Made by a program: the position numbers and the translations under genes
In this document: piece by piece, positions 8,736-18,986 of the stretch
Position numbering within the stretch: position 1 is the first letter of the stretch
How the letters are laid out: every line of letters starts with the position of its first letter
Assembly: GCF_018129995.1 (NCBI RefSeq)
Contig: NZ_JAFCKS010000001.1
Span: 1,565,260-1,629,259, forward strand
From: Bradyrhizobium sp. SZCCT0153
GTDB lineage: Bacteria; Pseudomonadota; Alphaproteobacteria; Rhizobiales; Xanthobacteraceae
Direction of reading: 5' to 3'
Length of the DNA stretch: 64,000 bases
Notes under the pieces: model-generated
The model's database searches: none
Told to the model about the DNA's origin: nothing
The model's input: the letters and a program-made list of their open reading frames with translations, nothing else

Positions 8736-9902
8736 TTGAGCACCGCGCCACGCATCGACATCGACCCGGCCGCGTTCTGGGCCGATCCCTATCCGATGCT
8801 TGCGCGGATGCGGAAGGAGGCACCGATCGTTTTCGTGCCGCAGCTCGGCTCGACGCTTTTGACCAGCCGCGACGATATCTCGATCTCGGAGAAGCAGATC
8901 GACGTGTTTTCCTCGCACCAGCCCGCGGGCCTGATGAACCGGCTGATGGGCCACAACATGATGCGCAAGGACGGCGAGGCGCATCAGGTCGAGCGCCGCG
9001 CGATGTTTCCGACGGTGTCGCCGAAGACGGTGAAGGCGCACTGGACCGCGCAGTTCCAGGCCCATGCCGACCGCATCATCGACAGTATCGAACCGGGGCG
9101 GATCGATTTCATGCGCGACTTCGCGCTGCCGTTCTCCGGTGAATGCCTGAAGTCGATCACCGGCCTTACCAACATCGGCTTCCAGGACATGGATGCGTGG
9201 TCGCAGGGCATGATCGAGGGCATCGCCAACTACGCCGGCGATCCCGCCGTCGAGGCGCGCTGCCATGCGGCGACGTCGGGTATCGATGCGGCGATCGACG
9301 ACATCCTGCCGGTGATCACGAAGAATCCTGACCAGAGCATTCTCGGCGTGCTGCTCGCCTCCGGCATGCCGATGGAGAGCGTGCGCGCCAACGTCAAGCT
9401 TGCGATTTCCGGCGGCCAGAACGAGCCGCGCAAGGCGATCGCCGGCACGGTATGGGCGCTGCTGGCCCATCCCGCGCAGCTCGATCTCGTGCGCAGCGGC
9501 GAGGTGTCGTGGTTGCAGGCGTTCGAGGAATATGCCCGCTGGATCTCGCCGATCGGCATGTCGCCGCGGCGCATCGCAAAGCCGTGGTCGATCCGCGACG
9601 TCGACTTCGAAACCGACGAGCGCGTGTTCCTGATGTTCGGTTCGGCCAATCGCGACGAGAAGCATTTTGAGCGCGCCGACCAATTTGATGTGAGACGAGA
9701 CACGTCGAAAAGCGTCGCCTTCGGCGCCGGACCGCATTTCTGCGCCGGCGCCTGGGCCTCCCGCGCGATGATCGCCGACGTCGCGCTGCCGACCGTGTTC
9801 GCGCGTGCCAGGCAGCTCGAGATTGCCGATGACGAGCCGGTGCGGCTCGGCGGCTGGGCGTTCCGCGGGCTGCAAAATCTGCCGGTGAAATGGCTGCATT
9901 AG
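8736..9902 (+). CDS. Cytochrome P450
   Basis: 388-residue soluble bacterial P450. The haem-ligand loop is FGAGPHFCAGAW with C336, and the K-helix ExxR is E265-x-x-R268. The I-helix normally has A-G-x-D/E-T. Here it reads SGGQNEPRKA, with Asn-Glu-Pro replacing the oxygen-activating acid-threonine pair, a variant I recall from some proteobacterial P450s. The start is TTG at 8736 behind a strong CAGGGAGG site 5 bases away. No ferredoxin or reductase gene is adjacent; a flavin reductase follows 324 bases later. The substrate is unknown. Confidence 0.92.
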   Translation: MSTAPRIDIDPAAFWADPYPMLARMRKEAPIVFVPQLGSTLLTSRDDISISEKQIDVFSSHQPAGLMNRLMGHNMMRKDGEAHQVERRAMFPTVSPKTVKAHWTAQFQAHADRIIDSIEPGRIDFMRDFALPFSGECLKSITGLTNIGFQDMDAWSQGMIEGIANYAGDPAVEARCHAATSGIDAAIDDILPVITKNPDQSILGVLLASGMPMESVRANVKLAISGGQNEPRKAIAGTVWALLAHPAQLDLVRSGEVSWLQAFEEYARWISPIGMSPRRIAKPWSIRDVDFETDERVFLMFGSANRDEKHFERADQFDVRRDTSKSVAFGAGPHFCAGAWASRAMIADVALPTVFARARQLEIADDEPVRLGGWAFRGLQNLPVKWLH

Positions 9903-10226
9903 TCCGGCAAGGCCCGGCCCATCCCGAACGCCGCCATGATGCCATCTTGCCCCTGTTTTGCCCGACGTGTCAAATCGACTTCGGATAATACGTAAGTCGT
10001 TGTTTTCGCGGGCCCGGCTACTGTGCATGGGGTTGTTTTCGGGATTTTTTGAGTCCCGGGCCGGGGGAGGAGGGCCGGATCGCCCATGACGTCGTGGTTA
10101 ACGCAGCCCGGCCGCGGGAGCACGGCTCCGCCGAGCTTGCCGGCCTCGAAGGCTCCATCATGGGCTACCTTTTGTCGGCGGATGATCGTACCTAAATAAG
10201 GGGAACCCCCGTTCGGGGACCACGCC
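9903..10226. other. Intergenic region between P450 and flavin reductase
   Basis: No convincing gene. It is rich in short G/C runs. A small hairpin, CCCCGTTCGGGG at 10207-10218, sits directly before the flavin-reductase ATG, and its 3' arm covers the only Shine-Dalgarno-like GGGGA. It could modulate translation, but the stem is only 4 bp. Confidence 0.4.
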
Positions 10227-10811
10227 ATGAATGTAGTGCCTCGCGATCTCATGACCGAAATCCCCGTCTCGTCCGCCGATTTCCGCGGCGCCATGCGCCA
10301 CCTCACCGGCGGCGTCAGTGTCATCACCGCCGGGCGGGGCAAGGACATTACCGGCATGACGGTGACCTCGGTGACCTCGCTGTCTGTCGATCCGCCGACA
10401 CTGCTGGTCAGCATCAACCGGGATGCCTCGTCCTTCCCGCTGATCCGCCGCTACGGCGCCTTCGGCGTGAATATCCTCGCGGCCAACCAGCTCGACGTTG
10501 CCGAGCGCTTCGCCGGAAAGGGCGGGCTGAAGGGCGCTGATCGTTTCGCAGGCAGCCGGTGGGTGACGGCGGTCTCGGGTGTTCCGCTGCTGGTCGGCGC
10601 ACTGTCCGCCGTGGATTGCGAGGTCGAGGAGATCGTCGAGCGCCATTCGCACGGTATCTTCATCGGCCGTGTCAGGGACGTCAGGAATTCGACCCGCAAT
10701 GCCGCGTTGGCCTATTGGCACGGCCAGTATGTGGCGGTCGACCCGGACGAAGAAGACGCGGCCACGCTAGCCGACGTCAGCGTTCCCGCGCGCGGCCGGC
10801 GCGGCGTTTGA
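10227..10811 (+). CDS. Flavin reductase (HpaC/Flavin_Reduct family)
   Basis: 194-residue protein of the flavin-reductase-like FMN-binding split-barrel family, which supplies reduced flavin to partner monooxygenases. Typical segments are FRGAMRHLTGGVSVITAG near residue 19, GMTVTSVTSLSVDPPTLLVSI, RYGAFGVNILAANQ, and a late HGIFIGRV strand with AALAYWHGQYV. The ATG at 10227 gives full family length, and ATG 10251 is an alternative. It could serve the luciferase-like monooxygenases of this region, but no operon link is visible. Confidence 0.88.
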   Translation: MNVVPRDLMTEIPVSSADFRGAMRHLTGGVSVITAGRGKDITGMTVTSVTSLSVDPPTLLVSINRDASSFPLIRRYGAFGVNILAANQLDVAERFAGKGGLKGADRFAGSRWVTAVSGVPLLVGALSAVDCEVEEIVERHSHGIFIGRVRDVRNSTRNAALAYWHGQYVAVDPDEEDAATLADVSVPARGRRGV

Positions 10812-10896
10812 TCGCCGCCCCCAGGCTGGCCTTTTTTCCCTCATCGCTCTAGAAGCGCGCTGAGCCTTCCATCCGGGACGGCCATGGAGCGGAACC

Positions 10897-11052
10897 ATGA
10901 AGCGCGTCGCGATCCTCGCCTTCTACGCCATCGGCGCGCTGGCGATCGCGTATCTCGCGCTGTTTGCCTATGCGACCTTCCGCGGCGAGCCGATCGTTCC
11001 CGGCGACCCCATCCACATCTTCCGCAAGCCGGACGCGCCGAGCTATTCGTAG
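10897..11052 (+). CDS. Small single-pass membrane protein, 51 residues
   Basis: Short gene starting MKRVAILAFYAIGALAIAYL with one membrane helix, then YATFRGEPIVPGDPIHIFRK and a short hydrophilic tail to TAG. ATGGAGCGGAACC before the ATG supplies a GGAG-like ribosome site. Codon use matches neighbouring genes. The function is unknown and no family is recognised. Confidence 0.6.
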   Translation: MKRVAILAFYAIGALAIAYLALFAYATFRGEPIVPGDPIHIFRKPDAPSYS

Positions 11053-11105
11053 AACTCGGCGGGTCTCGCAGGGTGGGCATAGGCGCACCTGCGCCGCGAG
11101 AAGTT

Positions 11106-11131
11106 GGTGGGCACGCTCCGCTTTGCCCACC
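11106..11131. repeat. Hairpin between convergent genes
   Basis: GGTGGGCA and TGCCCACC are 8-bp inverted arms around a 10-base loop, lying between the small membrane protein gene and the convergent peptidase gene. It probably acts as a bidirectional terminator or is a small repeat; similar GTGGGCA hairpins are common in these genomes. No T-run is present. Confidence 0.45.
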
Positions 11132-11156
11132 CTTGCAATAGCTACGGCACCGTCAT

Positions 11157-12305
11157 TCACCCCCGCAGAATCGCCAGCGCGAGCGCCTGCGCGCGCGGCA
11201 CGATGCTGTCGAGCTCGAGATATTCCTCCGGCGTGTGCGCGAGCCCGCCGACCGGGCCGAGGCCGCAGATGGTCGGCGTGCCGACCGCGGCGGTGAAGCC
11301 GGAATCGGCGCAGCCGCCGGAGAACTCGCCCTGCAGCGTGGTGAGGCCGGCCTGCCTTGCCGCCGCCTGATAGCCTTCGAACAGCGCCTTCGAGGCTTCG
11401 CTCTGCACCACCGGCACGAACTCGCCCTTGATCGTCAGCGCCGCGCTGGTGCCCGGCACGTGGGAGGTCGCGACGATCGTCTCGATCGCGGCCATCACCG
11501 TGGCCCGGTCTGAAGGATCGACATAGCGCATGTCGATCTGCCCCTCTGCGTAGGGTGCGGTCGTGTTGACGGACTGGCCGCCCGAGACGAGGCCGACATT
11601 GAGCGTGATGCCCTTGTCGAGATCGGTCAGTGCATGGATCTGCACGATCTTGTGCGCGAGCTCGCCGATGGCGCTGACGCCGGCGGCGAAATTGGCGCCG
11701 GAATGCGCGGCTTTGCCGGTGATGGCAAGATGCATGAAGATGCCGCCCTTGCGGCCGGTGACGATGTTGCCGGTGGGGCGGCCCGGCTCGGAGTTGAACA
11801 CGGCGCGCGCGGCGCGTCCCTCGCGCTCGATCACGGGGCGGGACGAGGGCGAGCCAATCTCCTCGTCCGAGGTGATCAGCACCTTGATCGGATGCGGGCT
11901 GCCGCCGAATTTATGGAAGGCGGTGGCAACGAAGATGTTCATCACGACGCCGGACTTCATGTCGGCAACGCCGGGACCATAGGCGCGGGTGCCTTGGATC
12001 GTGAACGGACGCCGCCCGGCCTCGCCCTTGCCGAACACGGTGTCGCGATGGCCCATCAACAGCACCGGCTTCTCGTTGCTGCCGGGTTTGGCGACATCGG
12101 CATGGATCGCATCGCCGAATGTGGCGTGGCTTTCGCGCCGGAACGGAATGCCGTGCTCGGAAAAATGCCGCTCGAACCGCGCTCCGACCGCATCGACGCC
12201 TTCCTTGTCATAGGATCCGGAATCGATGTTCACGACATCGCGCAAGAGATCGATCATCGCCTGCCGCTGCGACGCCAGCCAATCCGTGATTTGAGCTTCA
12301 GACAT
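11157..12305 (-). CDS. M20-family metallopeptidase (glutamate carboxypeptidase-like)
   Basis: 382-residue zinc peptidase resembling carboxypeptidase G2. Metal and catalytic residues are in place: H86 and D88 in MGHRDTVFG, bridging D115 in GVADMKSG, the catalytic pair E148-E149 in SDEEIGS, E173 in NSEPGR, and H357 in GLAHTPEEY. The middle section (GGIFMHLAITGKAAHSG) starts the dimerisation domain. No signal peptide is visible, so it is probably cytoplasmic. It stands alone. The substrate (acyl-glutamate or dipeptide) cannot be fixed from sequence. Confidence 0.9.
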   Translation of the reverse strand: MSEAQITDWLASQRQAMIDLLRDVVNIDSGSYDKEGVDAVGARFERHFSEHGIPFRRESHATFGDAIHADVAKPGSNEKPVLLMGHRDTVFGKGEAGRRPFTIQGTRAYGPGVADMKSGVVMNIFVATAFHKFGGSPHPIKVLITSDEEIGSPSSRPVIEREGRAARAVFNSEPGRPTGNIVTGRKGGIFMHLAITGKAAHSGANFAAGVSAIGELAHKIVQIHALTDLDKGITLNVGLVSGGQSVNTTAPYAEGQIDMRYVDPSDRATVMAAIETIVATSHVPGTSAALTIKGEFVPVVQSEASKALFEGYQAAARQAGLTTLQGEFSGGCADSGFTAAVGTPTICGLGPVGGLAHTPEEYLELDSIVPRAQALALAILRG

Positions 12306-12900
12306 GTATATCCTCGCATGGTTCTCACGCGGGGTTATAGAGCCTTGCGCCGGTGCGACCTAGTCGCCGGATGCGGTGCCGCCATGTGTTCGCCCCAGTA
12401 GCCGGATCGAGCGATGCACAACCTTATCGGTTTGGCTCCGCCATCGCTTCCACACCGCAAAGCTGCGTTGCGACGGTCAGCGCGCCGATGAAGATGGTCC
12501 ACGACGAGTTCTTCATGGCATGCCCTTTCGATGTGAAGGACGTCTCGCGAGGCATGAGGCTTTGGCCGACATCACGTCGCGCCGATCGAGGACGCTTGCG
12601 ATCGTGCGGTACTTCGATTGTGAACTACTTCACTCGGCGCCCCGCGGCCGGACCGCCGAGAAGCAGATTGCTCCCGGCCGGCAGAATAGCGGCGCTCCTG
12701 ATGGGTCCGCTTGGCTTACCGTTCGCGCGGCATCGTGGGGTCGGCTATAGTCAGCACAAGCTGCCAGTTGGACGTGCCGAAGTCCGTAGCTCGATTTTCA
12801 AGGCAGCTCGCATGCCGTCGGCAGGCCATGCCGTGCTCTCGTTTCAGAGCGGCTTCTCTAGGGCTGCATTCTCATTGCTGTAACCTCGACGGAGAGAAAC
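12306..12900. other. 595-base intergenic region
   Basis: Apart from the possible short ORF at 12424-12516, no coding region with good start and codon use is seen on either strand. The end holds the leader of the next gene, with a GGAGAGAAAC ribosome site. Confidence 0.4.
12424..12516 (-). pseudogene. Possible 30-residue signal-peptide-only ORF
   Basis: A short ORF, MKNSSWTIFIGALTVATQLC then GVEAMAEPNR and TAA, reads as a signal peptide that stops right after the cleavage region. It has a well-placed AAAGGG ribosome site. It may be the front of a broken secreted-protein gene or a tiny exported peptide. Downstream frames show no recognisable continuation. Confidence 0.3.
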
Positions 12901-13233
12901 ATGCCGTTGTTCATCTCGTACGTCTCATACTCGAATTCCGGTATCAAGGGACTGGTCGACAAGCCGGCGGATCGCACCGCGGTCATCGGCGCGATGGTCG
13001 AGAAGGCCGGCGGGAAGCTCCAGGGAGCGTTCATGACGACCGGCTCGCATGACGCGTTGCTGGTTACCGAGTTGCCCGACGGGGCGGATGCCGTCGCCAT
13101 CGGAATGGCCGCCGCTGCAAGCGGCGCCATTGCCAAGATCGAGACGGTACGCGCCTGGAAGATGAGTGAGTTCAAGACTATCGCGGAAAAGGCCGCGAAG
13201 CTTGCAAGTACCTACGTGCCGCCGGGCAAGTAG
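12901..13233 (+). CDS. GYD-domain protein
   Basis: 110-residue protein of the GYD family (ferredoxin-like alpha/beta fold). It starts MPLFISYVSYSNSGIKGLVD, then KPADRTAVIGAMVEKAGGKL, TTGSHDALLVTELPDG and the C-terminal IETVRAWKMSEF. These small proteins have no established function. A good GGAGAGAAAC site precedes the ATG. It is convergent with flbD. Confidence 0.85.
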   Translation: MPLFISYVSYSNSGIKGLVDKPADRTAVIGAMVEKAGGKLQGAFMTTGSHDALLVTELPDGADAVAIGMAAAASGAIAKIETVRAWKMSEFKTIAEKAAKLASTYVPPGK

Positions 13234-13285
13234 GTCGACGCGAGCTCAGCTTCGAGATGAAGCCAAAACGCCGTGGCCGGGTCGT

Positions 13286-13319
13286 CCCGGGCATCCATGC
13301 GTTTCGCATGAATGCCGGG
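13286..13319. terminator. Hairpin between convergent GYD gene and flbD
   Basis: CCCGGGCATCCATGCG and CGCATGAATGCCGGG form a long stem with one bulge and one mismatch around a TTT loop. It lies between the ends of two convergent genes and probably serves both as terminator, although no T-run follows. It resembles a common intergenic repeat of these genomes. Confidence 0.5.
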
Positions 13320-13327
13320 CGCCGGGC

Positions 13328-14713
<1,386 letters not shown>

Positions 14714-14767
14714 GTCAGTCTCCTGTCCGTCTAGTCGCGCTGCCGCGCGTCATTCCCCATTTTCGCT

Positions 14768-15118
14768 TTACGCGCGTTCGGTCTTGATGATTTCGGTCAT
14801 GGTCACGCCGAGCTTGTCCTCGACCAGGACGACTTCGCCGCGGGCGACCAGCTTGTTGTTGACGTAGATGTCGATGGCCTCGCCGACGCGCCGGTCGAGC
14901 TCGAGCACGGTGCCGGGTCCGAGCTTCAGCAGCTCGCTGACGTCCATCTTCGAGCGGCCGAGCACGGCGGAGACCTGCACCGGCACGTCGAACACGGCTT
15001 CGAGGTCCGCGGCGGCGCGCGCCGCATATTCGTCCTCGGTGTAGCCGACGTCGGTGCCGGTCGGCGGCATCGGGCCGTTGAGATCGGGCAGCGGGACCTG
15101 TCCGTCGGTGTCGCTCAT
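14768..15118 (-). CDS. fliN: Flagellar motor switch protein FliN
   Basis: 116-residue C-ring protein. The C-terminal SpoA domain is clear: FDVPVQVSAVLGRSKMDVSE, LLKLGPGTVLELDRRVGEAI, then DIYVNNKLVARGEVVLVEDK and LGVTMTEI. The acidic/Pro-rich N-terminus (about 40 residues) is typical of alphaproteobacterial FliN. It starts 3 bases after the fliH stop, so coupling is likely. Confidence 0.95.
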   Translation of the reverse strand: MSDTDGQVPLPDLNGPMPPTGTDVGYTEDEYAARAAADLEAVFDVPVQVSAVLGRSKMDVSELLKLGPGTVLELDRRVGEAIDIYVNNKLVARGEVVLVEDKLGVTMTEIIKTERA

Positions 15119-15121
15119 GGC

Positions 15122-15748
15122 TTAGCTCCCCCTGCGGGACGCAACATAGCGTCCCACCATTTCGTCGATCTTGGCCGCGATGGCGCCGCGTTCCAGTACG
15201 ACGCCGCCATCGGCCCATTCGATCCGGCAGTCGCCGGTGGCAATTTCAGGCTCGGCCAGGATCACGAGCCGGCCTTCGAAGCCGCTCTGCTTGGCGAGCC
15301 GTTCGATCTTCTCGCGCGCGGCCTCGTAGAGCGCATCGTTGATGCGGACGACCAGATGCGGCGTCGCGACGAGATGCGAGAAGCAGTCCTTGACCAGCGC
15401 GACGATCTCGCCGAGCGGCTCGGCGGCGACCAGATCGGCGCACAGCTTGCGCGCCACCGCGACCGCGACGTCGACCGCCTCGGTCTCCATCTTGGATTCG
15501 ATGTTGCCGATGCCGGAGGCGATGCCCCGGATGGCGATGTTGATCTCTTCCATGGCGAGGGCGACGCGGCGGTCGCTCTCGGCCTTGGCTTCGCGCTGGC
15601 CGGCGGCAAAGCCGTCCTGATAGGCGCGCGCCTCGGCTTCGGCGATCTTCTGGGCGATCTCGGCCGCGGTCGCGGCCTTCTCGCGCGTCGTCCGCTCGGG
15701 CGTGGCGAAGTCGGTATCGAACAGGAATTTTGCCGGAGCCGCCATCAA
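15122..15748 (-). CDS. fliH: FliH-like flagellar export/assembly protein (FlbE)
   Basis: 208-residue protein between fliG and fliN, where Caulobacter has flbE/fliH. FliH regulates the export ATPase FliI and tethers it to the C-ring. A helical, Ala/Glu-rich N-terminal half ([20 protein letters not shown], then GQREAKAE) is followed by a FliH-like C-terminal domain ([34 protein letters not shown]). The ATG at 15748 overlaps the fliG stop by 4 bases. Assignment rests on position plus the GxxxG-like helix and C-terminal pattern. Confidence 0.85.
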   Translation of the reverse strand: MMAAPAKFLFDTDFATPERTTREKAATAAEIAQKIAEAEARAYQDGFAAGQREAKAESDRRVALAMEEINIAIRGIASGIGNIESKMETEAVDVAVAVARKLCADLVAAEPLGEIVALVKDCFSHLVATPHLVVRINDALYEAAREKIERLAKQSGFEGRLVILAEPEIATGDCRIEWADGGVVLERGAIAAKIDEMVGRYVASRRGS

Positions 15749-16842
15749 TACACCAGCTCGTCGTCGGCGCGGTTCTTGGTCAGCATGATCTCGCCCTTGG
15801 CGGCGAGATCCTTGGCGAGGTTGACCAGCAGCGCCTGGGCCTCGTCGACGTCGCGCAGCCGCACCGGCCCCATCGCCGCCATGTCGTCTTGGAGCATCTT
15901 GGCCGCGCGCGAGGACATGTTGCCGAAGAAGAAGTTGCGGACGTCCTCGTTGGCGCTCTTGAGCGCCACGCCGAGCTTGTCCTTGTCGACGTTGCGCATC
16001 AGGGTCTGGGCCGAGCCCGAATCCAGCTTCACGAGGTCGTCGAAAGTGAACATCAGAGCCTTGATGCGCTCGGCCGATTCGCGGTTGTCCTCTTCCAGCG
16101 AGGTGATGAAGCGGGTTTCGGTCTGGCGGTCGAAATTGTTGAAGATCTCCGCCATCACCTCATGGGCGTCACGGCGGCGGGTCTGCGACAGGTTGGACAT
16201 GAATTCGGTGCGCAGCGTCTTCTCCACGCTCTCGATCACCTCCTTCTGCACCGCCTCCATCTTCAGCATGCGGTTGACGACGTCGAGCGCGAGGTCCTCC
16301 GGGAAGATGCCGAGCACGCGGGCGGCGTGTTCCGGCTTCAGCTTCGACAGCACCACGGCGATGGTCTGCGGATATTCGTTCTTGAGATAGTTGGCCAGCA
16401 CCTCTTCCTGCACGTTGGAGAGCTTCTCCCACATGTTGCGGCCGGCGGGGCCGCGGATCTCGTCCATGATGCCGTTGACGCGCTCCGGCGGCAGGTATTG
16501 CTGCAGCAGCCGCTCGGTGGCGTCGAAATTGCCCATCAGCGCGCCGGAGGCCGACATGCGCGAGACGAATTCGAGCAGCATGTCCTCGACGGTGTCGACC
16601 TCGACGGTGCCGAGGGTCGACATCTCCAGCGAGAGCTGGCGCACCTCGTCGTCGTCGAGCAGGCCCCAGATCTTGCCGCCATACTGCTCGCCCAGCGCCA
16701 GCATCAGGATCGCGGCACGCTTCGGTCCGACCAGTTGCTCGGCCGGCTTGCCGTCCTTGGACCGGGTGTTGGCACGCTGACCGAGCGTGGAGATCACGCT
16801 GGTGATGTCGTTGCTGTTGGCGTTTTGCAAGGCTGCGGCCAT
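15745..16842 (-). CDS. fliG: Flagellar motor switch protein FliG
   Basis: 365-residue rotor protein linking the FliF MS-ring to FliM/FliN and contacting the stator. The N-terminal domain starts near [19 protein letters not shown], the middle domain contains [16 protein letters not shown], and the C-terminal torque helix has [20 protein letters not shown]. Length is normal (about 330-370). It begins about 18 bases after fliF and overlaps fliH. Confidence 0.97.
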   Translation of the reverse strand: MAAALQNANSNDITSVISTLGQRANTRSKDGKPAEQLVGPKRAAILMLALGEQYGGKIWGLLDDDEVRQLSLEMSTLGTVEVDTVEDMLLEFVSRMSASGALMGNFDATERLLQQYLPPERVNGIMDEIRGPAGRNMWEKLSNVQEEVLANYLKNEYPQTIAVVLSKLKPEHAARVLGIFPEDLALDVVNRMLKMEAVQKEVIESVEKTLRTEFMSNLSQTRRRDAHEVMAEIFNNFDRQTETRFITSLEEDNRESAERIKALMFTFDDLVKLDSGSAQTLMRNVDKDKLGVALKSANEDVRNFFFGNMSSRAAKMLQDDMAAMGPVRLRDVDEAQALLVNLAKDLAAKGEIMLTKNRADDELVY

Positions 16843-16860
16843 GTCAGATCACTTCTCGAA

Positions 16861-18471
16861 TCATTTCGCGGGTTCGCTCAGCCACTGGCGGATGATGGCG
16901 ACGGTCTCGTTGGGGTTGCGCTCGGCAAGCTCGCCGACGCGATGAACGGACTGGGCGTGGACCTGGCCCTGGATGGTGGCGACGTCGATCGCGCTGGCGG
17001 CGGCGCTCGGAAGCAGCGGCTGGCCGGCCGGCGCGGCCTCGTCGCTCGAGGCCGGGCCGGTGAGGACGCCAGAGATGGCGGCGGCGACCTCGTCGGACGC
17101 CAGGATGCGCTTGACCAGCGGGCGGATCACCAGGAACAGCACGACCAGGCCGAGCAGCATCATCACGCCAAGCTCGACGAAGTACATGACGTCGTCCTTG
17201 GTGAACTGGAGCATGCCGAGGAAGCCCGAGGGCTCCGCGATCGGGGTGCTGGAGGGGGCATCGGCAAACCGCAGATTGACGACCTCGACCTGGTCGCCGC
17301 GCTTCTGGTCGAAGCCGATCGCCGAACGCACCAGCGTGGCGATGCGGTCGAGCTGCTCCTTGGTGCGGTCTTGGTAGGTCAGATCGCCCTTGTCGTTCTT
17401 GGAGTAGATGCCGTCGACCAGCACCGCGACCGAGATGCGGTTGACCCGGCCGGCCTCGGTCACCTCGGTCTTGGTGGTGCGGGAGATCTCGTAATTGTTG
17501 GTCTCCTCGCTCTTCTTGCTCTGGTCCTTGGCCGCGACGCCGCCGTTCTGCTGGTTGCCCGGCAATTCGTTGTTGACGGTGACCTGGCCGTTGTTGTCGG
17601 CGGTCATGCTCTGCTCTTCGCGAGTCTGGCTCGAGCGCAGCACGCGGCCTTCGGGGTCGAACTTGTCCGAGGTCTGGGTGATCTTGTTGAAGTCGAAATC
17701 GGCGGAGAGCTGGACCCGGGCGCGCCCCGTCCCCACCACGGAGGAGACGATGTCCTCGACCTGCTTGCGCATCCGCTTCTCGAAGGCGGTGCGGCGCTCG
17801 TCGCCGATCTGCTGGTCGGGATCGGTCTGGGCGCCGTCGGCGAGCAACTGGCCGGCCTCGTCGACGATCGAGACCCGCTGCGGCTTCAGCCCGTTGACGG
17901 CCGAGGCGACGAGGTGGCGGATGGCGCGGATCTGCTGGGCTTCGAGCGCGCCGCGGACCCGTACCACGATCGAGGCCGACGGCTCCGGCGCCTCGCGCGA
18001 GAACAGCGGGCGCTCGGGCAGCACCAGATGGACGCGGGCGGCCTGGATGCGGTCGATGGCGCGGATGGTGCGGGCGAGCTCGCCTTCCAGCGCGCGCAGA
18101 TGGTTGATGTTCTGGACGAAAGAGGTGGTGCCCAGCGCGTCCGACTTGTCGAACACCTCGTAGCCGACGCCGCCGCCCTTGGGCAGGCCGCCCTCGGCGA
18201 GCTTCATCCGCAGCCGGGTGACTTTGTCCTTGGGCACCATGATGATGCTGCCCTCATTGCGCAGCTCGTACTGGATGCCCTGGCGCTCCAGGTCCTTGAT
18301 GATGCCCGAGGAATCCTCGACGCTGAGGTCGGTGAACAGCGTCGTCATCTGCGGCGTGGTGACACGCATGATGACGAACGCGAAGAAGCCGATGAGCGCG
18401 GCGGTCACCGCGATCATCGCCCCGAACCGGGCGGCTCCGATACCCTTTAAGAAGTCCGCAAGACCTTGCAA
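16861..18471 (-). CDS. fliF: Flagellar MS-ring protein FliF
   Basis: 536-residue inner-membrane ring protein. A first membrane helix at about residues 16-36 (AMIAVTAALIGFFAFVIM) precedes two ring-building (YscJ-type) domains, including GYEVFDKSDALGTTSFVQNI and ARVHLVLPERPLFSRE. A second helix near residue 435 (YFVELGVMMLLGLVVLFLVI) is followed by a C-terminal FliG-binding tail (RVGELAERNPNETVAIIRQW). It is first in the operon. A CtrA-like site lies about 80 bases upstream. Confidence 0.97.
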   Translation of the reverse strand: MQGLADFLKGIGAARFGAMIAVTAALIGFFAFVIMRVTTPQMTTLFTDLSVEDSSGIIKDLERQGIQYELRNEGSIIMVPKDKVTRLRMKLAEGGLPKGGGVGYEVFDKSDALGTTSFVQNINHLRALEGELARTIRAIDRIQAARVHLVLPERPLFSREAPEPSASIVVRVRGALEAQQIRAIRHLVASAVNGLKPQRVSIVDEAGQLLADGAQTDPDQQIGDERRTAFEKRMRKQVEDIVSSVVGTGRARVQLSADFDFNKITQTSDKFDPEGRVLRSSQTREEQSMTADNNGQVTVNNELPGNQQNGGVAAKDQSKKSEETNNYEISRTTKTEVTEAGRVNRISVAVLVDGIYSKNDKGDLTYQDRTKEQLDRIATLVRSAIGFDQKRGDQVEVVNLRFADAPSSTPIAEPSGFLGMLQFTKDDVMYFVELGVMMLLGLVVLFLVIRPLVKRILASDEVAAAISGVLTGPASSDEAAPAGQPLLPSAAASAIDVATIQGQVHAQSVHRVGELAERNPNETVAIIRQWLSEPAK

Positions 18472-18552
18472 GCAACCGCCCCGACAGATTCGGCTGCTTT
18501 CACTGGAAAGGCCGACTGGGCAATTATTGCCTAGGTGATGGTTTCGATATGG

Positions 18553-18566
18553 TTAACGAAGGTTAA
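18553..18566 (-). promoter_or_regulatory. CtrA-like binding site upstream of fliF
   Basis: On the fliF strand the sequence reads TTAACCTTCGTTAACCAT, that is TTAA-N6-TTAA running into the TTAACCAT half-site. The textbook CtrA box is TTAA-N7-TTAA, so spacing is one short, but the TTAACCAT half is exact. It lies about 82-95 bases before the fliF ATG. CtrA control of fliF is established in Caulobacter. Confidence 0.65.
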
Positions 18567-18590
18567 GAGGTCGGACAAAAGTGGCGTCAT

Positions 18591-18625
18591 AAAAAAAATC
18601 GGCCTCGCGGGGCGAGACCGATTTT
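18591..18625 (-). terminator. Rho-independent terminator of sciP
   Basis: On the minus strand AAAATCGGTCTCG, a short CCCCG loop and CGAGGCCGATTTT form a stem of about 12 bp with one wobble or mismatch, followed by a run of eight T. It lies 30 bases after the sciP stop and before the fliF promoter, separating sciP from the fli operon. Confidence 0.9.
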
Positions 18626-18653
18626 CGTCAAAAGCCGCAGATTTCCGGATTGC

Positions 18654-18929
18654 CTACTGGCGATATTGCTGGATGCGCGTGGTGCGAAGACCCGCCAGAC
18701 CGTGCTGGTCGATAGAAAACTGCCAGGAGAGGAATTCGTCGACCGTCAGGGTATAACGGCTACAGGCCTCCTCGAGGGACAGAAGCCCGCCACGGACGGC
18801 GGCGACGACTTCGGCCTTGCGGCGGATGACCCAGCGTTTGGTGCCGGGTGCAGGCAGGTCCGCGATCGTTAACGGACTGCCGTCCGGCCCGATGACGTAT
18901 TTTACCCTCGGGCGATGGGGTTCTGTCAT
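18654..18929 (-). CDS. sciP: SciP, CtrA-associated transcriptional inhibitor (DUF1153)
   Basis: 91-residue helix-turn-helix protein nearly identical in pattern to Caulobacter SciP: RVKYVIGPDGSPLTIADLP, KRWVIRRKAEVVAAVRGGLL, SLEEACSRYTLTVDEFLSW and the ending HGLAGLRTTRIQQYR. SciP binds DNA and CtrA and blocks activation of CtrA-dependent promoters. The ATG at 18929 gives the family length; an upstream ATG at 18950 would add seven unrelated residues. Its position beside fliF fits co-regulation by CtrA. Confidence 0.93.
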   Translation of the reverse strand: MTEPHRPRVKYVIGPDGSPLTIADLPAPGTKRWVIRRKAEVVAAVRGGLLSLEEACSRYTLTVDEFLSWQFSIDQHGLAGLRTTRIQQYRQ

Positions 18930-18986
18930 GGCGTACTCACAAACTCTCAACCACTGAACTCACTCAGGAACCCTACGCGTGCCGGC

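Noticed and set aside
8484..10028. Long open frame opposite the P450 gene
   Set aside because: Antisense shadow of a high-GC gene; no family similarity and the opposite strand encodes a clear P450.
12353..12883. Plus-strand ORF of 176 codons
   Set aside because: Poor codon use, no ribosome site and no family pattern.
15730..18450. 906-codon open frame opposite fliF/fliG
   Set aside because: Shadow frame of two certain flagellar genes.
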